Below, in pieces: positions 11,392 to 21,847 of a stretch of 63,195 nucleotides of DNA. The notes beneath the pieces were generated by a model. That model made no database searches, was not told where the DNA came from, and saw only the letters and a program-made list of their open reading frames with translations. Both the position numbers and the translations under genes were made by a program. Source of the DNA: Nocardia cyriacigeorgica. Its GTDB lineage: Bacteria > Actinomycetota > Actinomycetes > Mycobacteriales > Mycobacteriaceae. The stretch spans positions 1-63,195 of the forward strand of contig NZ_JARWNX010000032.1 of NCBI RefSeq assembly GCF_029868385.1. The letters are read 5' to 3'. Each line of letters opens with the position of its first letter. The stretch's first letter is position 1.

Positions 11392-13812
11392 ATGGTCGAG
11401 GTATCGGGAGCGGATGGCGGATTCGTCGATTCCGGCCGTCCACTCGCCGGTACCAGCGAGTTCGTCGGCCGGATCGCCGAATTGCGGCGATTGGACACCC
11501 TCATCGCCGGGGGCGCCCGGTTGATCACCCTGGTGGGCCCCGGCGGTATCGGCAAGACTCGGCTCGCCGCCGAGGCATTGCGCCGAATGGAACACCATCA
11601 GCGCAACCATGTGCATTGGGCCCGATTGGCCGAGCTCGAACGGGACGCAGTGGGCGCAGACGAGGCCGTGGTCCAATCCATCGTGCGCACCAGTACGGTC
11701 GGTGCGTCCGAGACCGCGACCGGTCGCCGGATCCTGGTGCTGGACAATTGCGAGCATGTCCTGCCCACCGTGGCGCGGGTGGTCACCGAACTGCTCCCGG
11801 CCGCGCCCGATCTGACCGTTCTCGCCACGAGCCGCGAACCCATCGGATGGATCGACGAGTACGTCGTCGTCGTCGCGCCGCTCTCGCCCGCGCAATCGCT
11901 CACGCTGTTGCGGCAACGGTCCGAACTGACCGGCCGGCCGATCCTCGACGATCCGGCGCAGATCGATATCGCCGAGCGGATCTGCCGCCATGTCGACCAC
12001 AGCCCGCTGTTCGTCCGACTGGCGGCCGCGCGGTTACGTCACCAGCCGCCCGCCATGGTGCTGCGCGAACTGACCGGCGATACCGATGACAAGCGGATGC
12101 GCTGGTCGCACGGCGCGCGGGCGGGCGCCGACAAACGTCATCGGGGCGTGTACGACGTCATCGAATGGTCGTACCGGCTGTGCACCGCGGGGGAGCAGGT
12201 GCTGCTGGAGCGGTTGTCGGTCTTCGCCGCGGGTTATGACACTCATCGGGAACACGCGGTCCGCAATGGCATCGAACTGGCCGACGTCGTCGCGGTCTGC
12301 GCGGGCGGCGCACTGTCGGCGGCCGATGTCGAGTATCTGATCGAGCGGCTCGCCGAACGATCGCTGGTATCCACGCATGTCACCGAGACCTCGGTGCGCT
12401 GGTACCTCGTCGAGAGCGTGAAGGTCTTCGCCCGCCACCGGCTACAGGTCCGGGGCGCGGCCGAATCCGACCGGATGACCGATCGGCACCGCCGGTACTA
12501 CCGCGACCGGGTCGTGGCCTGGCAGGTCGACTGGTTCGGCCCGCGTGAACAGGCATGGTTGGACTGGGTGCTTTCGGCGTGGGACAACATCGTCATCGGG
12601 ATCGAGGCCGGACTCGGCGATCCGGCGACCGCGCACACCGGCCTCGACACCGCGGCCGTTCTGCTCGCGGCGTGGGTTCCGTCCATGAGCGGCGACGGCG
12701 ATGCGATCACCTGGGTGACCGAACGGGCGCTCGAGGCCACCCGAGCGTCGAGCGGAGACGCCGCCGAACCGAGAATGCGCGCCGCGGCGATGCTCGCCTG
12801 GAACGCCGTATGGCAAGGCGACAGTGACCGCGCGGCGCGACTACTCGACGACTGCGTCGCCTGCTGCGCGGACCTCACGGCGAATTCCGCGTGGCGCGAG
12901 AACTCCTCGGTCGATATCGGGCTACCCGCCCACGTCGAATGGACATGGGGCCTCGAGCTGACGCTGGTGCACCGGGACAGCCGGGCCATCACGGTGCTGG
13001 ACCGCGCACACCGCAAGTTCGTCGAGTCCGGTGATCGGATCGGGCGCGAGGGTAGCGACCTGTTTCGCGCCATGGCCTGCGCATTCCTCGGCGACCGTGA
13101 CACCGCGCTGCGGGCAAGCCGCGACTACCTCGATCGCGCACTGCCGACGGGCTCTCCCTCGGCCAACGTATGGGCCAGAATCCTGCGTGCCGTGGCGCTC
13201 GCCGCACATGGCGACGCCGCGGAAGCCGTGGCCATCACCGATCGACTGCTCGCCGAACTGAGGCAGTACGACGATATGTGGATCACCAACTGGGCGGAGA
13301 CCGCCCGGATCGTTGCCCTGGCGCGACAGCTGGCCGAGCGAAGGCCCGGCGATGGCGGTCATATCGCACACAATGCGGTCGCGGCCGAAATCCTCACCCT
13401 CGTCACCGGCCTGGAACAGGCCGATCCGAGCGCGGGCGTCCGCATCGGCGCGATACCGCTGGTGGCGGCCGAAACGCGGCGGGCGGTGCAGGTAGCGCGC
13501 CGGTTCGTCGATGGTCGGGCTGTCGGCGGGCGCGATGTGTCCGGGCCGGTCGGCGCGTCCCGCGCACCGGACTGGGACAGTCTGTCACCGGCCGAGCGCG
13601 AGATCGCGGTCCTCGCCGCGGCGGGTTGGTCCAACAGCGCGATCGCGGCGCGGCGCGGAAGCTCGACGCGCACTGTCGACGCCCAGGTGGCCAGCATTCG
13701 CCAGAAGCTGGCGGTCGCCTCACGCCGGGAGATCGTCGCGCACGTTCCCGGCGACCTCGCCGAGCGGATCGAGCTGGAAGCGCGGAACTGGGCCGAGCGC
13801 CGTAGACGGTGA
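11392..13812 (+). CDS. Large LuxR-family regulator with NB-ARC-type ATPase domain
   Basis: 806-residue cytosolic regulator. The N-terminal ATPase has a P-loop GPGGIGKT (residues 49-56) and Walker B LVLDNCEH (about 117-124), as in AfsR/LAL-type proteins. The middle is helical and repeat-like (about 350-700). The C-terminal LuxR helix-turn-helix is DSLSPAEREIAVLAAAGWSN followed by RTVDAQVASIRQKL. Such proteins are signal-dependent activators; the ligand and targets cannot be read from sequence. It is a single-gene unit, starting 55 nt after the reductase-like gene. Confidence 0.88.
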   Translation: MVEVSGADGGFVDSGRPLAGTSEFVGRIAELRRLDTLIAGGARLITLVGPGGIGKTRLAAEALRRMEHHQRNHVHWARLAELERDAVGADEAVVQSIVRTSTVGASETATGRRILVLDNCEHVLPTVARVVTELLPAAPDLTVLATSREPIGWIDEYVVVVAPLSPAQSLTLLRQRSELTGRPILDDPAQIDIAERICRHVDHSPLFVRLAAARLRHQPPAMVLRELTGDTDDKRMRWSHGARAGADKRHRGVYDVIEWSYRLCTAGEQVLLERLSVFAAGYDTHREHAVRNGIELADVVAVCAGGALSAADVEYLIERLAERSLVSTHVTETSVRWYLVESVKVFARHRLQVRGAAESDRMTDRHRRYYRDRVVAWQVDWFGPREQAWLDWVLSAWDNIVIGIEAGLGDPATAHTGLDTAAVLLAAWVPSMSGDGDAITWVTERALEATRASSGDAAEPRMRAAAMLAWNAVWQGDSDRAARLLDDCVACCADLTANSAWRENSSVDIGLPAHVEWTWGLELTLVHRDSRAITVLDRAHRKFVESGDRIGREGSDLFRAMACAFLGDRDTALRASRDYLDRALPTGSPSANVWARILRAVALAAHGDAAEAVAITDRLLAELRQYDDMWITNWAETARIVALARQLAERRPGDGGHIAHNAVAAEILTLVTGLEQADPSAGVRIGAIPLVAAETRRAVQVARRFVDGRAVGGRDVSGPVGASRAPDWDSLSPAEREIAVLAAAGWSNSAIAARRGSSTRTVDAQVASIRQKLAVASRREIVAHVPGDLAERIELEARNWAERRRR

Positions 13813-13816
13813 AAAA

Positions 13817-13850
13817 CCCGCTGCCACGTCTCGGTAGACGTGGCAGCGGG
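13817..13850 (-). terminator. Strong intrinsic terminator for the minus-strand secreted protein (bidirectional)
   Basis: Perfect 15-bp stem (13817-13831 with 13836-13850) and 4-nt loop, followed on the minus strand by TTTTT. It lies between two convergent genes and probably stops transcription from both sides. Confidence 0.85.
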
Positions 13851-13904
13851 CTGATGGCGAGTTCCGCTCGTGGGTGGTGAGCGGGTCGACGGGCCGGAGG
13901 GGGA

Positions 13905-14264
13905 TTAGTCCGGGCCGCACTCGCCGTGGCAGCGGCTGCTGTAGCCGGGCTTGTTGTCGGAATCGGTGGTGCTGGAGGAGTTGCGCAGGCCGTTGTTGTA
14001 GCCCTTGCCGTAGCCGCGGCCCTGTCCGTAGCCCCGGGTCTGGCCGTAGCCGCGACCGTCGCCGTAGCCGGACCCGCGACTGCCCTCACCGTTGCTGCTG
14101 CCATGGCTGTCGCCGCGGTTGGTGGAGACCTTCTCCGCCGCGCCGCCGGGCAGGGCAGAGGCGATCTGCGGCGCCACGGCGGCGGGCACGAGGGCCAGGG
14201 CACCGGCGAGCGCGGTGGTGGCCAAGATCTTGCGGACCGTACCGCGGTAGGAGGTGCTGCTCAT
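13905..14264 (-). CDS. Small secreted Gly/Tyr/Arg-rich repeat protein
   Basis: 119-residue predicted exported protein. The signal peptide is KILATTALAGALALVPAAVAPQIASALP (residues about 11-40). A Ser/Gly-rich stretch and tandem units of the form RGYGQGRGYGKG (about 63-90) follow. The end carries two cysteines (SSRCHGECGPD) that could form a disulfide. No known domain. The ATG at 14264 is preceded by GGAG at 7-8 nt; an in-frame start at 14297 would bury the signal peptide. It shares the palindromic promoter motif with the genes at 3941 and 9806. Confidence 0.65.
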   Translation of the reverse strand: MSSTSYRGTVRKILATTALAGALALVPAAVAPQIASALPGGAAEKVSTNRGDSHGSSNGEGSRGSGYGDGRGYGQTRGYGQGRGYGKGYNNGLRNSSSTTDSDNKPGYSSRCHGECGPD

Positions 14265-14336
14265 GGACTGCTCCGTTCGTTGTGCCAGTGCCCGCATCGG
14301 GTCGGCAGGTGGGCCCCGGCTCAGCCTGACCCATCT

Positions 14337-14362
14337 AATGTGTCGTTATATAGCGGTACGAT
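14337..14362 (-). promoter_or_regulatory. Shared palindromic operator copy 3, upstream of small secreted protein
   Basis: Read on the minus strand: GTACCGCTATATAACGACAC (14359-14340), then CACATT (14342-14337), matching the order half-site / half-site / -10 of copies at 3878 and 9712. It lies about 75 nt before the start codon at 14264. Confidence 0.6.
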
Positions 14363-14523
14363 ACTCGATGTGACGATGGTTGCCGAACCGCTATTCTCGG
14401 CACTGGGAAGGGGTCGTGGGCGACCGTCGAGTGAATGACGACACCGCGGCGCTTCCCGAACGGCAGCAGACCTGCGGGGCGATGGGGGTTCTCGCGCACG
14501 CCGCCGCCCCGGTCGGCGGTCGC

Positions 14524-14610
14524 GCCGTCGGGTGGTCGCAATAGGCCGTCGGGTGGTCGCAATAGAAGGGCTCGCGATGATCCGTGCCAGTGCCAGTGCC
14601 AGTGCCAGTG
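14524..14610. repeat. Two short tandem repeats in a gene-free stretch
   Basis: A 21-bp unit (14524-14544) is repeated exactly at 14545-14565. A hexamer GTGCCA is repeated 4.5 times at 14584-14610. The stretch 14363-14700 otherwise shows no convincing gene; its small open frames are low-complexity. Confidence 0.8.
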
Positions 14611-14700
14611 TCTGAGCGCGGCGCAGCATCATGGCAACGCCGCAGTGAGGCCGGTTCGATATGGTCTATCGGTAGCGGACCGACTGCCGGACCGGGGCGC

Positions 14701-15948
14701 CTAACTTGCCGCGGCGGCCAATTCCGGCGGTGTGTGACCTCGCGCCGAGCGTGCGGCGCGCACGGCAGCGGCGGCGAGCATCGGCAGACGCGCGTCGCCC
14801 AACGACATGGCGTGATTGCCCAGATGGTTGGTGACGAAGGCGATGGAAAGGCCGAGTCCGGGCATGGCCATGGCGCCCGAGCCGCCGATGCCGTAGTGGC
14901 CGAGGGCATGCCTGGTCAGGGTGGCCCCCACGATGCCGCGGTGATAACCGAGCGCATGATGCGGTGGCGCGCCGAGAACGTAGTCGAAGCGGCTGTTGGC
15001 GGGCATCCGGGCGATCATCCGGGTGGTCTCCGGCTTCAGCAATCGCCGGTGCCCGATCCGCCCGTCGTTGGCGATCGCGCCGTACATCGCGGCCAGCGCG
15101 CGGGCACTGAACACGCCGTTCCAGCCGGGCATCATGGCGCTGTAGGGGCGCTCGCCCTGACTCATCTCGGCCCAGCCGTCGTAGACCACACCGCGTAGCG
15201 CGCTCAGCGGCCGGACCGAACCGGTCAACGCGGCGAGTCGATCCAGCGGCACTCGGGCCACATGCAATCGCGGCGACAACGGAGCGATCCGCTGCCGGTG
15301 ATATTCGGGAACACCGAACCAGAGATCGTCCTGCCCCAGCGGTTCGGCCAGTTCCGCGCGCACCAGTTCGGGGAATGGTCGGTCGGTCGCGCGCTGGGCG
15401 ATCTCGGCGACCAGCGTGCCGAAGGTCAGCCCGTGATAGCCGGATGCGCGCAACCGCCGGGGATCGGGTGCGGCGGCGGCGAGCGCGGCGGCGAGGGCAT
15501 CGTGGTCGAGCATGTCGGCCGGATCATCGAGCAGACCGCGGGTGCGCTGGAGTCCGGCGCGATGGTTGAGGACCTCGCGGACGGTGATGTCGCCTTTGCC
15601 ATTGGCGGCGAACTCGGGCCAGTAGGTGGCGACCGGCTCGTCCAGGGCGAGGATGCCGCGTTCGATCAGGCGATGCGCCACCGTCGCGGTGACGCCCTTA
15701 CCGGTCGAATACGCCAGGGCCATGGTGTCGCGGCGCCAGCGGCGTCGCGCATCGGCCCAGCCACCCCAGATGTCGAGCACCGGCTCACCGTGCAGGTAAA
15801 TCGCCAGTGCGGCGCCGCCGTTGCCGCGGCGACGGAACATCGCGAAGAACTTCGTCGCCACCGGGGTGAAGCGGTCGTCGATGAGCATGGGGGAGGCGGG
15901 CGGGACAGTGTCCTCGGCCCGCGCGCCATCGGTGCCGGCAGCTGGCAT
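14701..15948 (-). CDS. Serine hydrolase of the beta-lactamase/esterase (class C-like) family
   Basis: 415-residue enzyme of the beta-lactamase-like esterase group (EstB/LpqK type). The catalytic S-x-x-K is STGK in ALAYSTGKGVTAT (about residue 76). The conserved TVREVLNHRAGL segment and a YHGLTFGTLVAEI Tyr motif follow. No signal peptide is visible, so it is probably cytosolic and acts on esters or peptides rather than beta-lactams. The start at 15948 has AGGAGTC at proper spacing. GCTAGCAGTTGCAAGC at 15994-16009, just upstream, resembles the operator found before the alpha/beta hydrolase and hbhA operon. Confidence 0.85.
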   Translation of the reverse strand: MPAAGTDGARAEDTVPPASPMLIDDRFTPVATKFFAMFRRRGNGGAALAIYLHGEPVLDIWGGWADARRRWRRDTMALAYSTGKGVTATVAHRLIERGILALDEPVATYWPEFAANGKGDITVREVLNHRAGLQRTRGLLDDPADMLDHDALAAALAAAAPDPRRLRASGYHGLTFGTLVAEIAQRATDRPFPELVRAELAEPLGQDDLWFGVPEYHRQRIAPLSPRLHVARVPLDRLAALTGSVRPLSALRGVVYDGWAEMSQGERPYSAMMPGWNGVFSARALAAMYGAIANDGRIGHRRLLKPETTRMIARMPANSRFDYVLGAPPHHALGYHRGIVGATLTRHALGHYGIGGSGAMAMPGLGLSIAFVTNHLGNHAMSLGDARLPMLAAAAVRAARSARGHTPPELAAAAS

Positions 15949-15993
15949 GGTCAGACTCCTTTGTCTGCGTATTCGCCCGGCCGTTTGCTCCCT

Positions 15994-16009
15994 GCTAGCA
16001 GTTGCAAGC
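15994..16009. promoter_or_regulatory. Weak third copy of the GCTAG...TGCAAGC operator
   Basis: GCTAGCAGTTGCAAGC, 46 nt before the serine hydrolase start. It resembles the better sites at 24794-24811 and 26555-26574 in its two ends; the middle differs. Confidence 0.35.
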
Positions 16010-16069
16010 GGCCCGCTGCCTCCGAATGTAACCCGTTTCATTACGTCGGGCAATGATCTTCGGAGCCGA

Positions 16070-18547
16070 CTACGACCTCGGCCAGGTCCAGTCCGCCACC
16101 ACGGGGATGTCCTCGCCGTGCTCCCTGGTCCAGGCCCGCGCCCGCAGACGCGCGTCCTGCATCTCCTGACGCAGTCCACCGGCCTTGTCACGCAGTGCGG
16201 GCACACGGTCGATCACATCGGTCACCAGGTGATAGCGGTCCATATCGTTGAGCATCACCATGTCGAACGGCGTGGTCGTGGTGCCGCGCTCCTGGTATCC
16301 GCGCACGTGCAGACCGTCGTGGTTGGTGCGCCGGTAGGTGAGTCGATGGATCAGCCACGGGTAGCCGTGGAAGGCGAAGATCACTGGGCGATCACGGGTG
16401 AAGAGGGTGTCGAATTCGGAATCGGGGAGCCCGTGTGGATGGTCGGTGTTCGGTAGCAACCGCATGAGGTCGACCACGTTGATCACCCGCACCCGCAGTT
16501 CGGGGAGACGATCGCGCAGGATGGCCGCGGCGGCCAGGGTCTCGAGTGTCGGCACGTCGCCCGCGCAGGCGAGCACCACATCGGGCTCGGTGCCGAGATC
16601 GTCGCGGTTTCCGGCCCACTCCCAGATACCGATACCGCGCGCGCAATGCAATGCGGCCGCCTCGACCGACAGCCAATCGGCCTGCGGCTGTTTACCGGCC
16701 ACCACCACGTTCACGTAATGGCGTGACCGCAGACAGTGGTCGAACGTCGACAGCAGGGTGTTGGCGTCCGGTGGCAGATACACCCGCACGATCTCGGGTT
16801 TCTTGTTCAGCACCACATCGAGGAATCCGGGGTCTTGATGGGTGAATCCGTTGTGATCCTGGCGCCACACATGGGAGGAGAGCAGATAGTTCAGACTCGG
16901 AATCGGCTGTCGCCAGGGCACCGCGGCACTCGCGTCGAGCCATTTGGCGTGCTGATTGAACATGGCGTCCACGATGTGCACGAACGCCTCGTAGCAGGTG
17001 AAGACCCCATGCCTGCCGGTGAGCAGATAGCCCTCCAGCAGGCCCTGACACATATGCTCGGACAGCACCTCGATCACCCGCCCGGCGCGGTCGAGATCGA
17101 CATCGAATTCGCCGATCTCGGCCTGCCAGTTCCGCCCGGTGACCTCGAGAATGTCCTGTAATCGATTGCTGGCCAGCTCATCCGGGGCGAAGGTCAGGAA
17201 GTTGTGCGGATTGCGCGCTGTCACCTCGCGCAGCCAGCGCCCGAGAACTCGGGTGGCCTCGTGATGACCGGCGCCGGGAGCGGTCACCTCGACGCCGAAC
17301 TCCCGCCAGTCCGGCAGCCGCAGATCGCGCACCAGCGTCCCGCCGTTGCTCACCGGGTTCGCGCTCATCCGCCGATCACCCGACGGCACCAGCCCCATCA
17401 ACTCCGAGACCGGCGCCCCGGATTCATCGAACAGCTCACCGGGCCGGTAGGACCGCAGCCACAGTTCGAGTACCGCGCGATGGTCATCGTCGGTGCGCGC
17501 TCCGGGTAGGGGCACCTGATGCGCGCGGAAGGTGCCCTCCACCTGCTCACCGTCCACCAGCGGCGGACAGGTCCAGCCCTTGGGGGTGCGCAGCACGATC
17601 ATCGGCCAGTGCGGACGCGCACCGTCGCCACCGCCCCTGGCCGCCCGCTGGATCTGCGCGATCCGCTCCAATGCGGTGTCCATCGCCTCGGCCATGGCCT
17701 GATGCACCCGCGCCGGATCCCGGCCGGACACCACCAGCGGCTCGTACCCGTAGCCGCGCAGCAGCGAGATCAGCTCGGACTCCGGTATCCGGGCCAGAAT
17801 CGTCGGGTTGGCGATCTTGTATTCGTTGAGCGCAAGGATCGGCAGCACCGCACCGTCGCGGGCCGGGTTGAGGAACTTGTTCGCATGCCAGCTGCCGGCC
17901 AGCGGTCCGGTCTCGGCTTCACCGTCACCGATCACGCAGAACACCGTGAGATCCGGATTGTCCAGGGCCGCACCGAAGGCGTGCAGCAGCGAATAGCCCA
18001 GTTCGCCGCCCTCGTGAAAGGAGCCGGGTGTCTCCGGCGCGCAATGGCTCGGCACCCCACCGGGAAAGGAGAACTGTGCGAACAGGGCGGCCATGCCACC
18101 CAGATCACGCGGAACGTGGCCGTAGAGCTCGGAATAGGTGCCCTCGAGCCAGGCGCAGGCATTCGGTCCCGGACCGCCGTGGCCGGGACCCGCGACGAAC
18201 ACGGCGCTCAGATCGCGGGCCAGAATCGCTCGATTGGCGTGCACCCACACCAGATTCAGCCCTGGCACCGTGCCGAAATGGCCGAGCAGCCGCGGTTTGA
18301 TGTGTTCGGCGCGCAGCGGTTCACGTAGGAGCGGATTGGCCATCAGATAGATCTGGCCCACCGAGAGATAGTTCGCGGCGCGCCACCACGCGTCGACGGC
18401 CTCGAGTTCCTCGGTATCGAGCGGGCCGGGGGCGTCGATGAGGTGGTACGGGCGTGGTGCGACCGAGATGCCGCCGCCACCACCGATATTGTCGGCCGAG
18501 GTGTCCTCGGCAGCGGGATCACCGTCGGAGTCGGCAGGGTGTGCCAT
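16070..18547 (-). CDS. xfp: Xylulose-5-phosphate/fructose-6-phosphate phosphoketolase
   Basis: 825-residue thiamine-diphosphate enzyme that splits xylulose-5-P (or fructose-6-P) with phosphate into acetyl-P plus glyceraldehyde-3-P (or erythrose-4-P). Signatures include [16 protein letters not shown] near the N-terminus, the [11 protein letters not shown] loop, the ThDP motif [22 protein letters not shown] and the C-terminal [12 protein letters not shown] region. Length is normal for the family. The start at 18547 has GAGGAGAG about 7 nt upstream. No phosphotransacetylase or acetate kinase is adjacent. The enzyme offers a carbon-saving route to acetyl units. Confidence 0.96.
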   Translation of the reverse strand: MAHPADSDGDPAAEDTSADNIGGGGGISVAPRPYHLIDAPGPLDTEELEAVDAWWRAANYLSVGQIYLMANPLLREPLRAEHIKPRLLGHFGTVPGLNLVWVHANRAILARDLSAVFVAGPGHGGPGPNACAWLEGTYSELYGHVPRDLGGMAALFAQFSFPGGVPSHCAPETPGSFHEGGELGYSLLHAFGAALDNPDLTVFCVIGDGEAETGPLAGSWHANKFLNPARDGAVLPILALNEYKIANPTILARIPESELISLLRGYGYEPLVVSGRDPARVHQAMAEAMDTALERIAQIQRAARGGGDGARPHWPMIVLRTPKGWTCPPLVDGEQVEGTFRAHQVPLPGARTDDDHRAVLELWLRSYRPGELFDESGAPVSELMGLVPSGDRRMSANPVSNGGTLVRDLRLPDWREFGVEVTAPGAGHHEATRVLGRWLREVTARNPHNFLTFAPDELASNRLQDILEVTGRNWQAEIGEFDVDLDRAGRVIEVLSEHMCQGLLEGYLLTGRHGVFTCYEAFVHIVDAMFNQHAKWLDASAAVPWRQPIPSLNYLLSSHVWRQDHNGFTHQDPGFLDVVLNKKPEIVRVYLPPDANTLLSTFDHCLRSRHYVNVVVAGKQPQADWLSVEAAALHCARGIGIWEWAGNRDDLGTEPDVVLACAGDVPTLETLAAAAILRDRLPELRVRVINVVDLMRLLPNTDHPHGLPDSEFDTLFTRDRPVIFAFHGYPWLIHRLTYRRTNHDGLHVRGYQERGTTTTPFDMVMLNDMDRYHLVTDVIDRVPALRDKAGGLRQEMQDARLRARAWTREHGEDIPVVADWTWPRS

Positions 18548-18753
18548 GGGCGACTCTCCTCACGTTCGTGCCACGCACCGGATGGAGATTCCCCGTCAGG
18601 TTACCGGCCACATCCACCGTCGGCCCGCACTCCGGATGTAGTTCAGGTCTCGGTGCGAGCGCGCGGGGGTGTCGGTGTCCTGCTGCTGTCGCCGTCCCGC
18701 TGTCGGTGGGCTGGGGCGGACCGCGAGCGATGACGTCGATTAGGGTGCGCGGC

Positions 18754-19332
18754 ATGCCTACCTCCGCCAGGATCATCGGTATCGCCACCATCGCCGCCGC
18801 GACCTTCGCGCTCGGCGCCTGCGGCTCGGACGACAGCTCCGACACCGCCGCCACCACGGCGGCGGCCACCACGACCGCGTCCGCGGCCACCGGTGCGCCC
18901 GCTCCGAAGCCGTCCACCGGACGCGAATGCACCGCCGACGACATCGGCGTCACCGGGGGTTACGGCGAGGCGCCGACCATCACCATCCCCGACGACTGCG
19001 ATCCGCCCAAGGAACTGATCGTCAAGGATCTGGTCACCGGCACCGGACCCGGCGCGCAGCCCGGTCAGGAACTGGAGATGAACTACACCCTGGTGACCTG
19101 GTCGGACAAGCAGAAGCTCGACAGCTCCTTCGATCGCGGCCAGCCGTTCGAGCTGACCCTCGGCGCCGGCATGGTCATCCCGGGCTGGGACACGGGTCTG
19201 GAGGGTGTGCAAGAGGGCACGCGCCGCCTGCTGATCATTCCGCCGGACCTCGGCTACGGTGCGGGCGGAAACGGAATCAAGCCGAACGAGACCCTGGTCT
19301 TCGTCACCGACGCGGTGGACGTGCCGGACTGA
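18754..19332 (+). CDS. FKBP-type peptidyl-prolyl isomerase, lipoprotein
   Basis: 192-residue exported folding catalyst. The lipobox is LGAC (Cys about residue 22) after a short hydrophobic segment, then an Ala/Thr-rich linker. The FKBP domain (about 90-190) shows MNYTLVTWSD, SSFDRGQPFELTLGAGMVIPGWDTGLEGVQEGTRRLLIIPPDLGYGAG, with the Asp, Phe, Trp and Tyr of the FKBP pocket. It acts on proline bonds at the outer face of the membrane. ATG 18754 gives a normal lipoprotein leader; 18730 would add 8 residues. It lies near trigger factor but has its own 3' palindromic element. Confidence 0.88.
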   Translation: MPTSARIIGIATIAAATFALGACGSDDSSDTAATTAAATTTASAATGAPAPKPSTGRECTADDIGVTGGYGEAPTITIPDDCDPPKELIVKDLVTGTGPGAQPGQELEMNYTLVTWSDKQKLDSSFDRGQPFELTLGAGMVIPGWDTGLEGVQEGTRRLLIIPPDLGYGAGGNGIKPNETLVFVTDAVDVPD

Positions 19333-19440
19333 TCTGCCGCCGGCGCGGCCTGTTCGCGGCCCCTGGTGCCTGGCGTTTCCATGACCGCTGGTTGCTTTCG
19401 GCATGCGCGGCCACGGAAACGCCAGGCGGGCTGCCAACGG
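19333..19440 (+). repeat. 3' palindromic element E1 after FKBP gene
   Basis: Begins directly after the stop. It has a TTCGCGGCCCCTGGTG left border and perfect 13-bp inner arms (19368-19380 with 19415-19427) around a loop containing CTTTCGGCATGC. It belongs with the elements at 22520, 56113 and 57224. Confidence 0.65.
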
Positions 19441-19625
19441 CTCCTCGGGGTCGCAGGTTGCCGGTGTGATCTGCCGTTTCTCCTCGGCGCGCGATAGTGC
19501 GACCGATGTGCTGGGCCGATACCGCACGACCGATTGCAGGGCGTCGGCACCGGTCGACTAACCTTGCGGGGATGCGATCGGGGGGACCACCGACGTCAAC
19601 GATCGATGAACTACGAACAAGGAGC

Positions 19626-21011
19626 ATGTCCGTGAAGAGCACCGTCGAGCAGCTGAGCCCGACCCGGGTCCGGATCAATGTCGAGGTGCCCTTCGAGGAG
19701 CTGAAGCCGGACTTCGACAAGGCCTACAAGGCCCTGGCCAAGCAGGTCCGTATCCCCGGCTTCCGCCCGGGCAAGGCACCGGCCAAGCTGCTCGAGGCGC
19801 GCCTGGGCCGCGGCGCGATCCTGGAGCAGGTCGTCAACGATGTGCTGCCCGCCCGCTACAGCGAGGCCGTGACCACCTCCGAGGTGAAGGTCATCGGCCA
19901 GCCCGAGATCGAGATCACCAAGATCGAAGACGGCGAAGAGCTGGCGTTCACCGCCGAGGTCGACGTCCGCCCGGAGATCACCCTGCCCGATTACAGCACC
20001 ATCGCGGTGACCGTCGACGCCATCACCATCGGCGACGACGACATCGATGAGCAGCTTCAGTCGCTGCGTCAGCGTTTCGGCACCCTCTCCGGTGTCGACC
20101 GCCCGGTGCAGGAGGGCGACTTCATCTCCATCGACCTGTCGGCCACCGTCGACGGTCAGGACGTCCCCGAGGCCTCCACCACCGGTCTGTCCCACGAGGT
20201 CGGCTCCGGCCAGCTCATCGAGGGCCTGGACGAGGCCGTGGTCGGTCTGTCGGCCGGTGAGTCCAAGGAGTTCACCTCGACCCTGGTCGCGGGCGAGTAC
20301 GCGGGCAAGGAAGCCGTCATCACCGTCACCGTCGGATCGGTGAAGGAGCGCGAGCTGCCCGAGGCCGACGACGAGTTCGCCCAGCTGGCCAGCGAATTCG
20401 ACACCCTCGACGAGCTGAAGACCGATCTGCGCGGCCGCGTGGAGCGGGTCAGGAAGGTCGAGCAGGCGGGCGAGATCCGCGACAAGGTGCTCGAGCAGCT
20501 GCTCGAGCAGGTCGAGGTACCGCTGCCCGAGGCCGTGGTCAAGGCCGAGATCGACGCCGTCGAGCACGACGCCGTGCACGGTTTCGACCACGACGAGGCC
20601 AAGTTCGCCGAAGCGCTCGAGGCGCAGGGGTCCAGCCGCGAGGAGTTCGACGCCGACACCAAGGAAGCCGCCGAGAAGTCGGTGAAGACCCAGCTGCTGC
20701 TCGACGCCATCGCCGAGGCCGAAGGCACCCAGGTCGGCCAGGAGGAGCTCACCGAGCGGATCCTGTTCCAGGCGCAGCGCTACGGCATGTCGCCCGAGCA
20801 GTTCATCCAGCAGGTGCAGCAGGCGGGCCAGCTCGGCGCGGTGTTCTCCGATGTGCGTCGTGGTAAGGCGCTGGCCGGTGTGGTCGGCCAGGCCACCGTC
20901 ACCGACTCCGACGGCAACACCGTGGACACCACCGAAATGTTCGGTGGCCCGGAGGATTCGGCTGATGAGTCCGCCGAGACGGTGACCGAAGCCGCCGACG
21001 CCGAGAAGTAA
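19626..21011 (+). CDS. tig: Trigger factor, ribosome-associated chaperone and prolyl isomerase
   Basis: 461-residue chaperone that binds nascent chains at the ribosome exit. The ribosome-binding signature is in [20 protein letters not shown] (about residues 44-63). The central FKBP-like isomerase domain contains [20 protein letters not shown]. The long helical C-domain ends in an acidic tail. Length is typical. The start at 19626 has AAGGAG just upstream; the open frame runs earlier but without support. It precedes clpP1-clpP2, the usual actinobacterial arrangement. Confidence 0.96.
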   Translation: MSVKSTVEQLSPTRVRINVEVPFEELKPDFDKAYKALAKQVRIPGFRPGKAPAKLLEARLGRGAILEQVVNDVLPARYSEAVTTSEVKVIGQPEIEITKIEDGEELAFTAEVDVRPEITLPDYSTIAVTVDAITIGDDDIDEQLQSLRQRFGTLSGVDRPVQEGDFISIDLSATVDGQDVPEASTTGLSHEVGSGQLIEGLDEAVVGLSAGESKEFTSTLVAGEYAGKEAVITVTVGSVKERELPEADDEFAQLASEFDTLDELKTDLRGRVERVRKVEQAGEIRDKVLEQLLEQVEVPLPEAVVKAEIDAVEHDAVHGFDHDEAKFAEALEAQGSSREEFDADTKEAAEKSVKTQLLLDAIAEAEGTQVGQEELTERILFQAQRYGMSPEQFIQQVQQAGQLGAVFSDVRRGKALAGVVGQATVTDSDGNTVDTTEMFGGPEDSADESAETVTEAADAEK

Positions 21012-21120
21012 GCCGAGCGGCGAAGAAACCTTTTGAGAGATCAGCGTGACGGATGCCCTGCGGGGTTTGCGATCGCGCACCGCACAGTCGAGCGTCAGCG
21101 AGATTGCGCTGTGAGCGAAG

Positions 21121-21152
21121 AAGGGCGGTACCGGGAGTTCGGTGCCGCCCTG
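21121..21152 (+). terminator. Hairpin between tig and clpP1
   Basis: 12-bp stem (21122-21133 with 21140-21151, one wobble), extendable by GAAG/CTTC, before the clpP1 leader. It suggests tig and clpP1 are largely separate transcripts. Confidence 0.6.
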
Positions 21153-21203
21153 CTTCGTTAATGTTTGTGTCAGCAACGAGCCGGCGAGAGAAGGCAGGTA
21201 TCC

Positions 21204-21815
21204 GTGACAATCAACCAGGCAGGGGTCATGACAACCGCGACTGCTGGTCTCAACCTCAGTGATTCGGTGTACGAGCGCCTGCTGCGTGAGCGCATCATCT
21301 TCCTCGGCACTCAGGTCGACGACGACATCGCGAACAAGCTCTGCGCGCAGATCCTGCTCCTTTCGGCCGAGGACCCGACCAAGGACATCGCGCTCTACAT
21401 CAACTCGCCGGGTGGTTCGGTGACCGCCGGTATGGCCATCTACGACACCATGCAGTTCGCCGAATGCGATATCGCGACCTACGGCATGGGTCTGGCCGCT
21501 TCGATGGGCCAGTTCCTGCTCACCGCGGGCACCAAGGGTAAGCGCTACGCGCTGCCGCACGCGCGGATCATGATGCATCAGCCCTCGGCCGGTATCGGTG
21601 GTTCGGCCGCCGATATCGCGATCATGGCCGAGCAGTTCGCGCACACCAAGCGGGAGCTGAACGAGCTGCAAGCGCTGCATACCGGTAACTCCATCGAGCA
21701 GGTGACCGCCGACGCCGACCGTGACCGCTGGTTCACCGCGTCCGAGGCCAAGGACTACGGCTTCATCGATCATGTGATCAGCCACGCGAACCAGGCCAAC
21801 GGCGCAGGCAACTAA
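21204..21815 (+). CDS. clpP1: ATP-dependent Clp protease proteolytic subunit ClpP1
   Basis: 203-residue serine peptidase subunit that forms the mixed ClpP1P2 chamber driven by ClpX or ClpC1. The catalytic triad is visible: Ser100 in GLAASMG, His125 in MMHQPS and Asp in the DRDRWF segment (172-177). The strand [19 protein letters not shown] binds substrate. GTG 21204 follows AAGGCAGG at good spacing; ATG 21228 is an alternative. It is 32 nt upstream of clpP2, presumably one operon. Confidence 0.95.
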   Translation: MTINQAGVMTTATAGLNLSDSVYERLLRERIIFLGTQVDDDIANKLCAQILLLSAEDPTKDIALYINSPGGSVTAGMAIYDTMQFAECDIATYGMGLAASMGQFLLTAGTKGKRYALPHARIMMHQPSAGIGGSAADIAIMAEQFAHTKRELNELQALHTGNSIEQVTADADRDRWFTASEAKDYGFIDHVISHANQANGAGN

Positions 21816-21847
21816 GCGGACACCCTCACAAGACTTTGGAGACGAAG

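Noticed and set aside
14435..14704. 89-aa open frame with repeated Gln-Cys
   Set aside because: The repeat comes from the GTGCCA hexamer array; no ribosome site, no conserved domain.
19611..21785. 724-aa open frame on the minus strand across trigger factor and clpP1
   Set aside because: It is antisense to two well-conserved genes, with no domain; a high-GC shadow frame.
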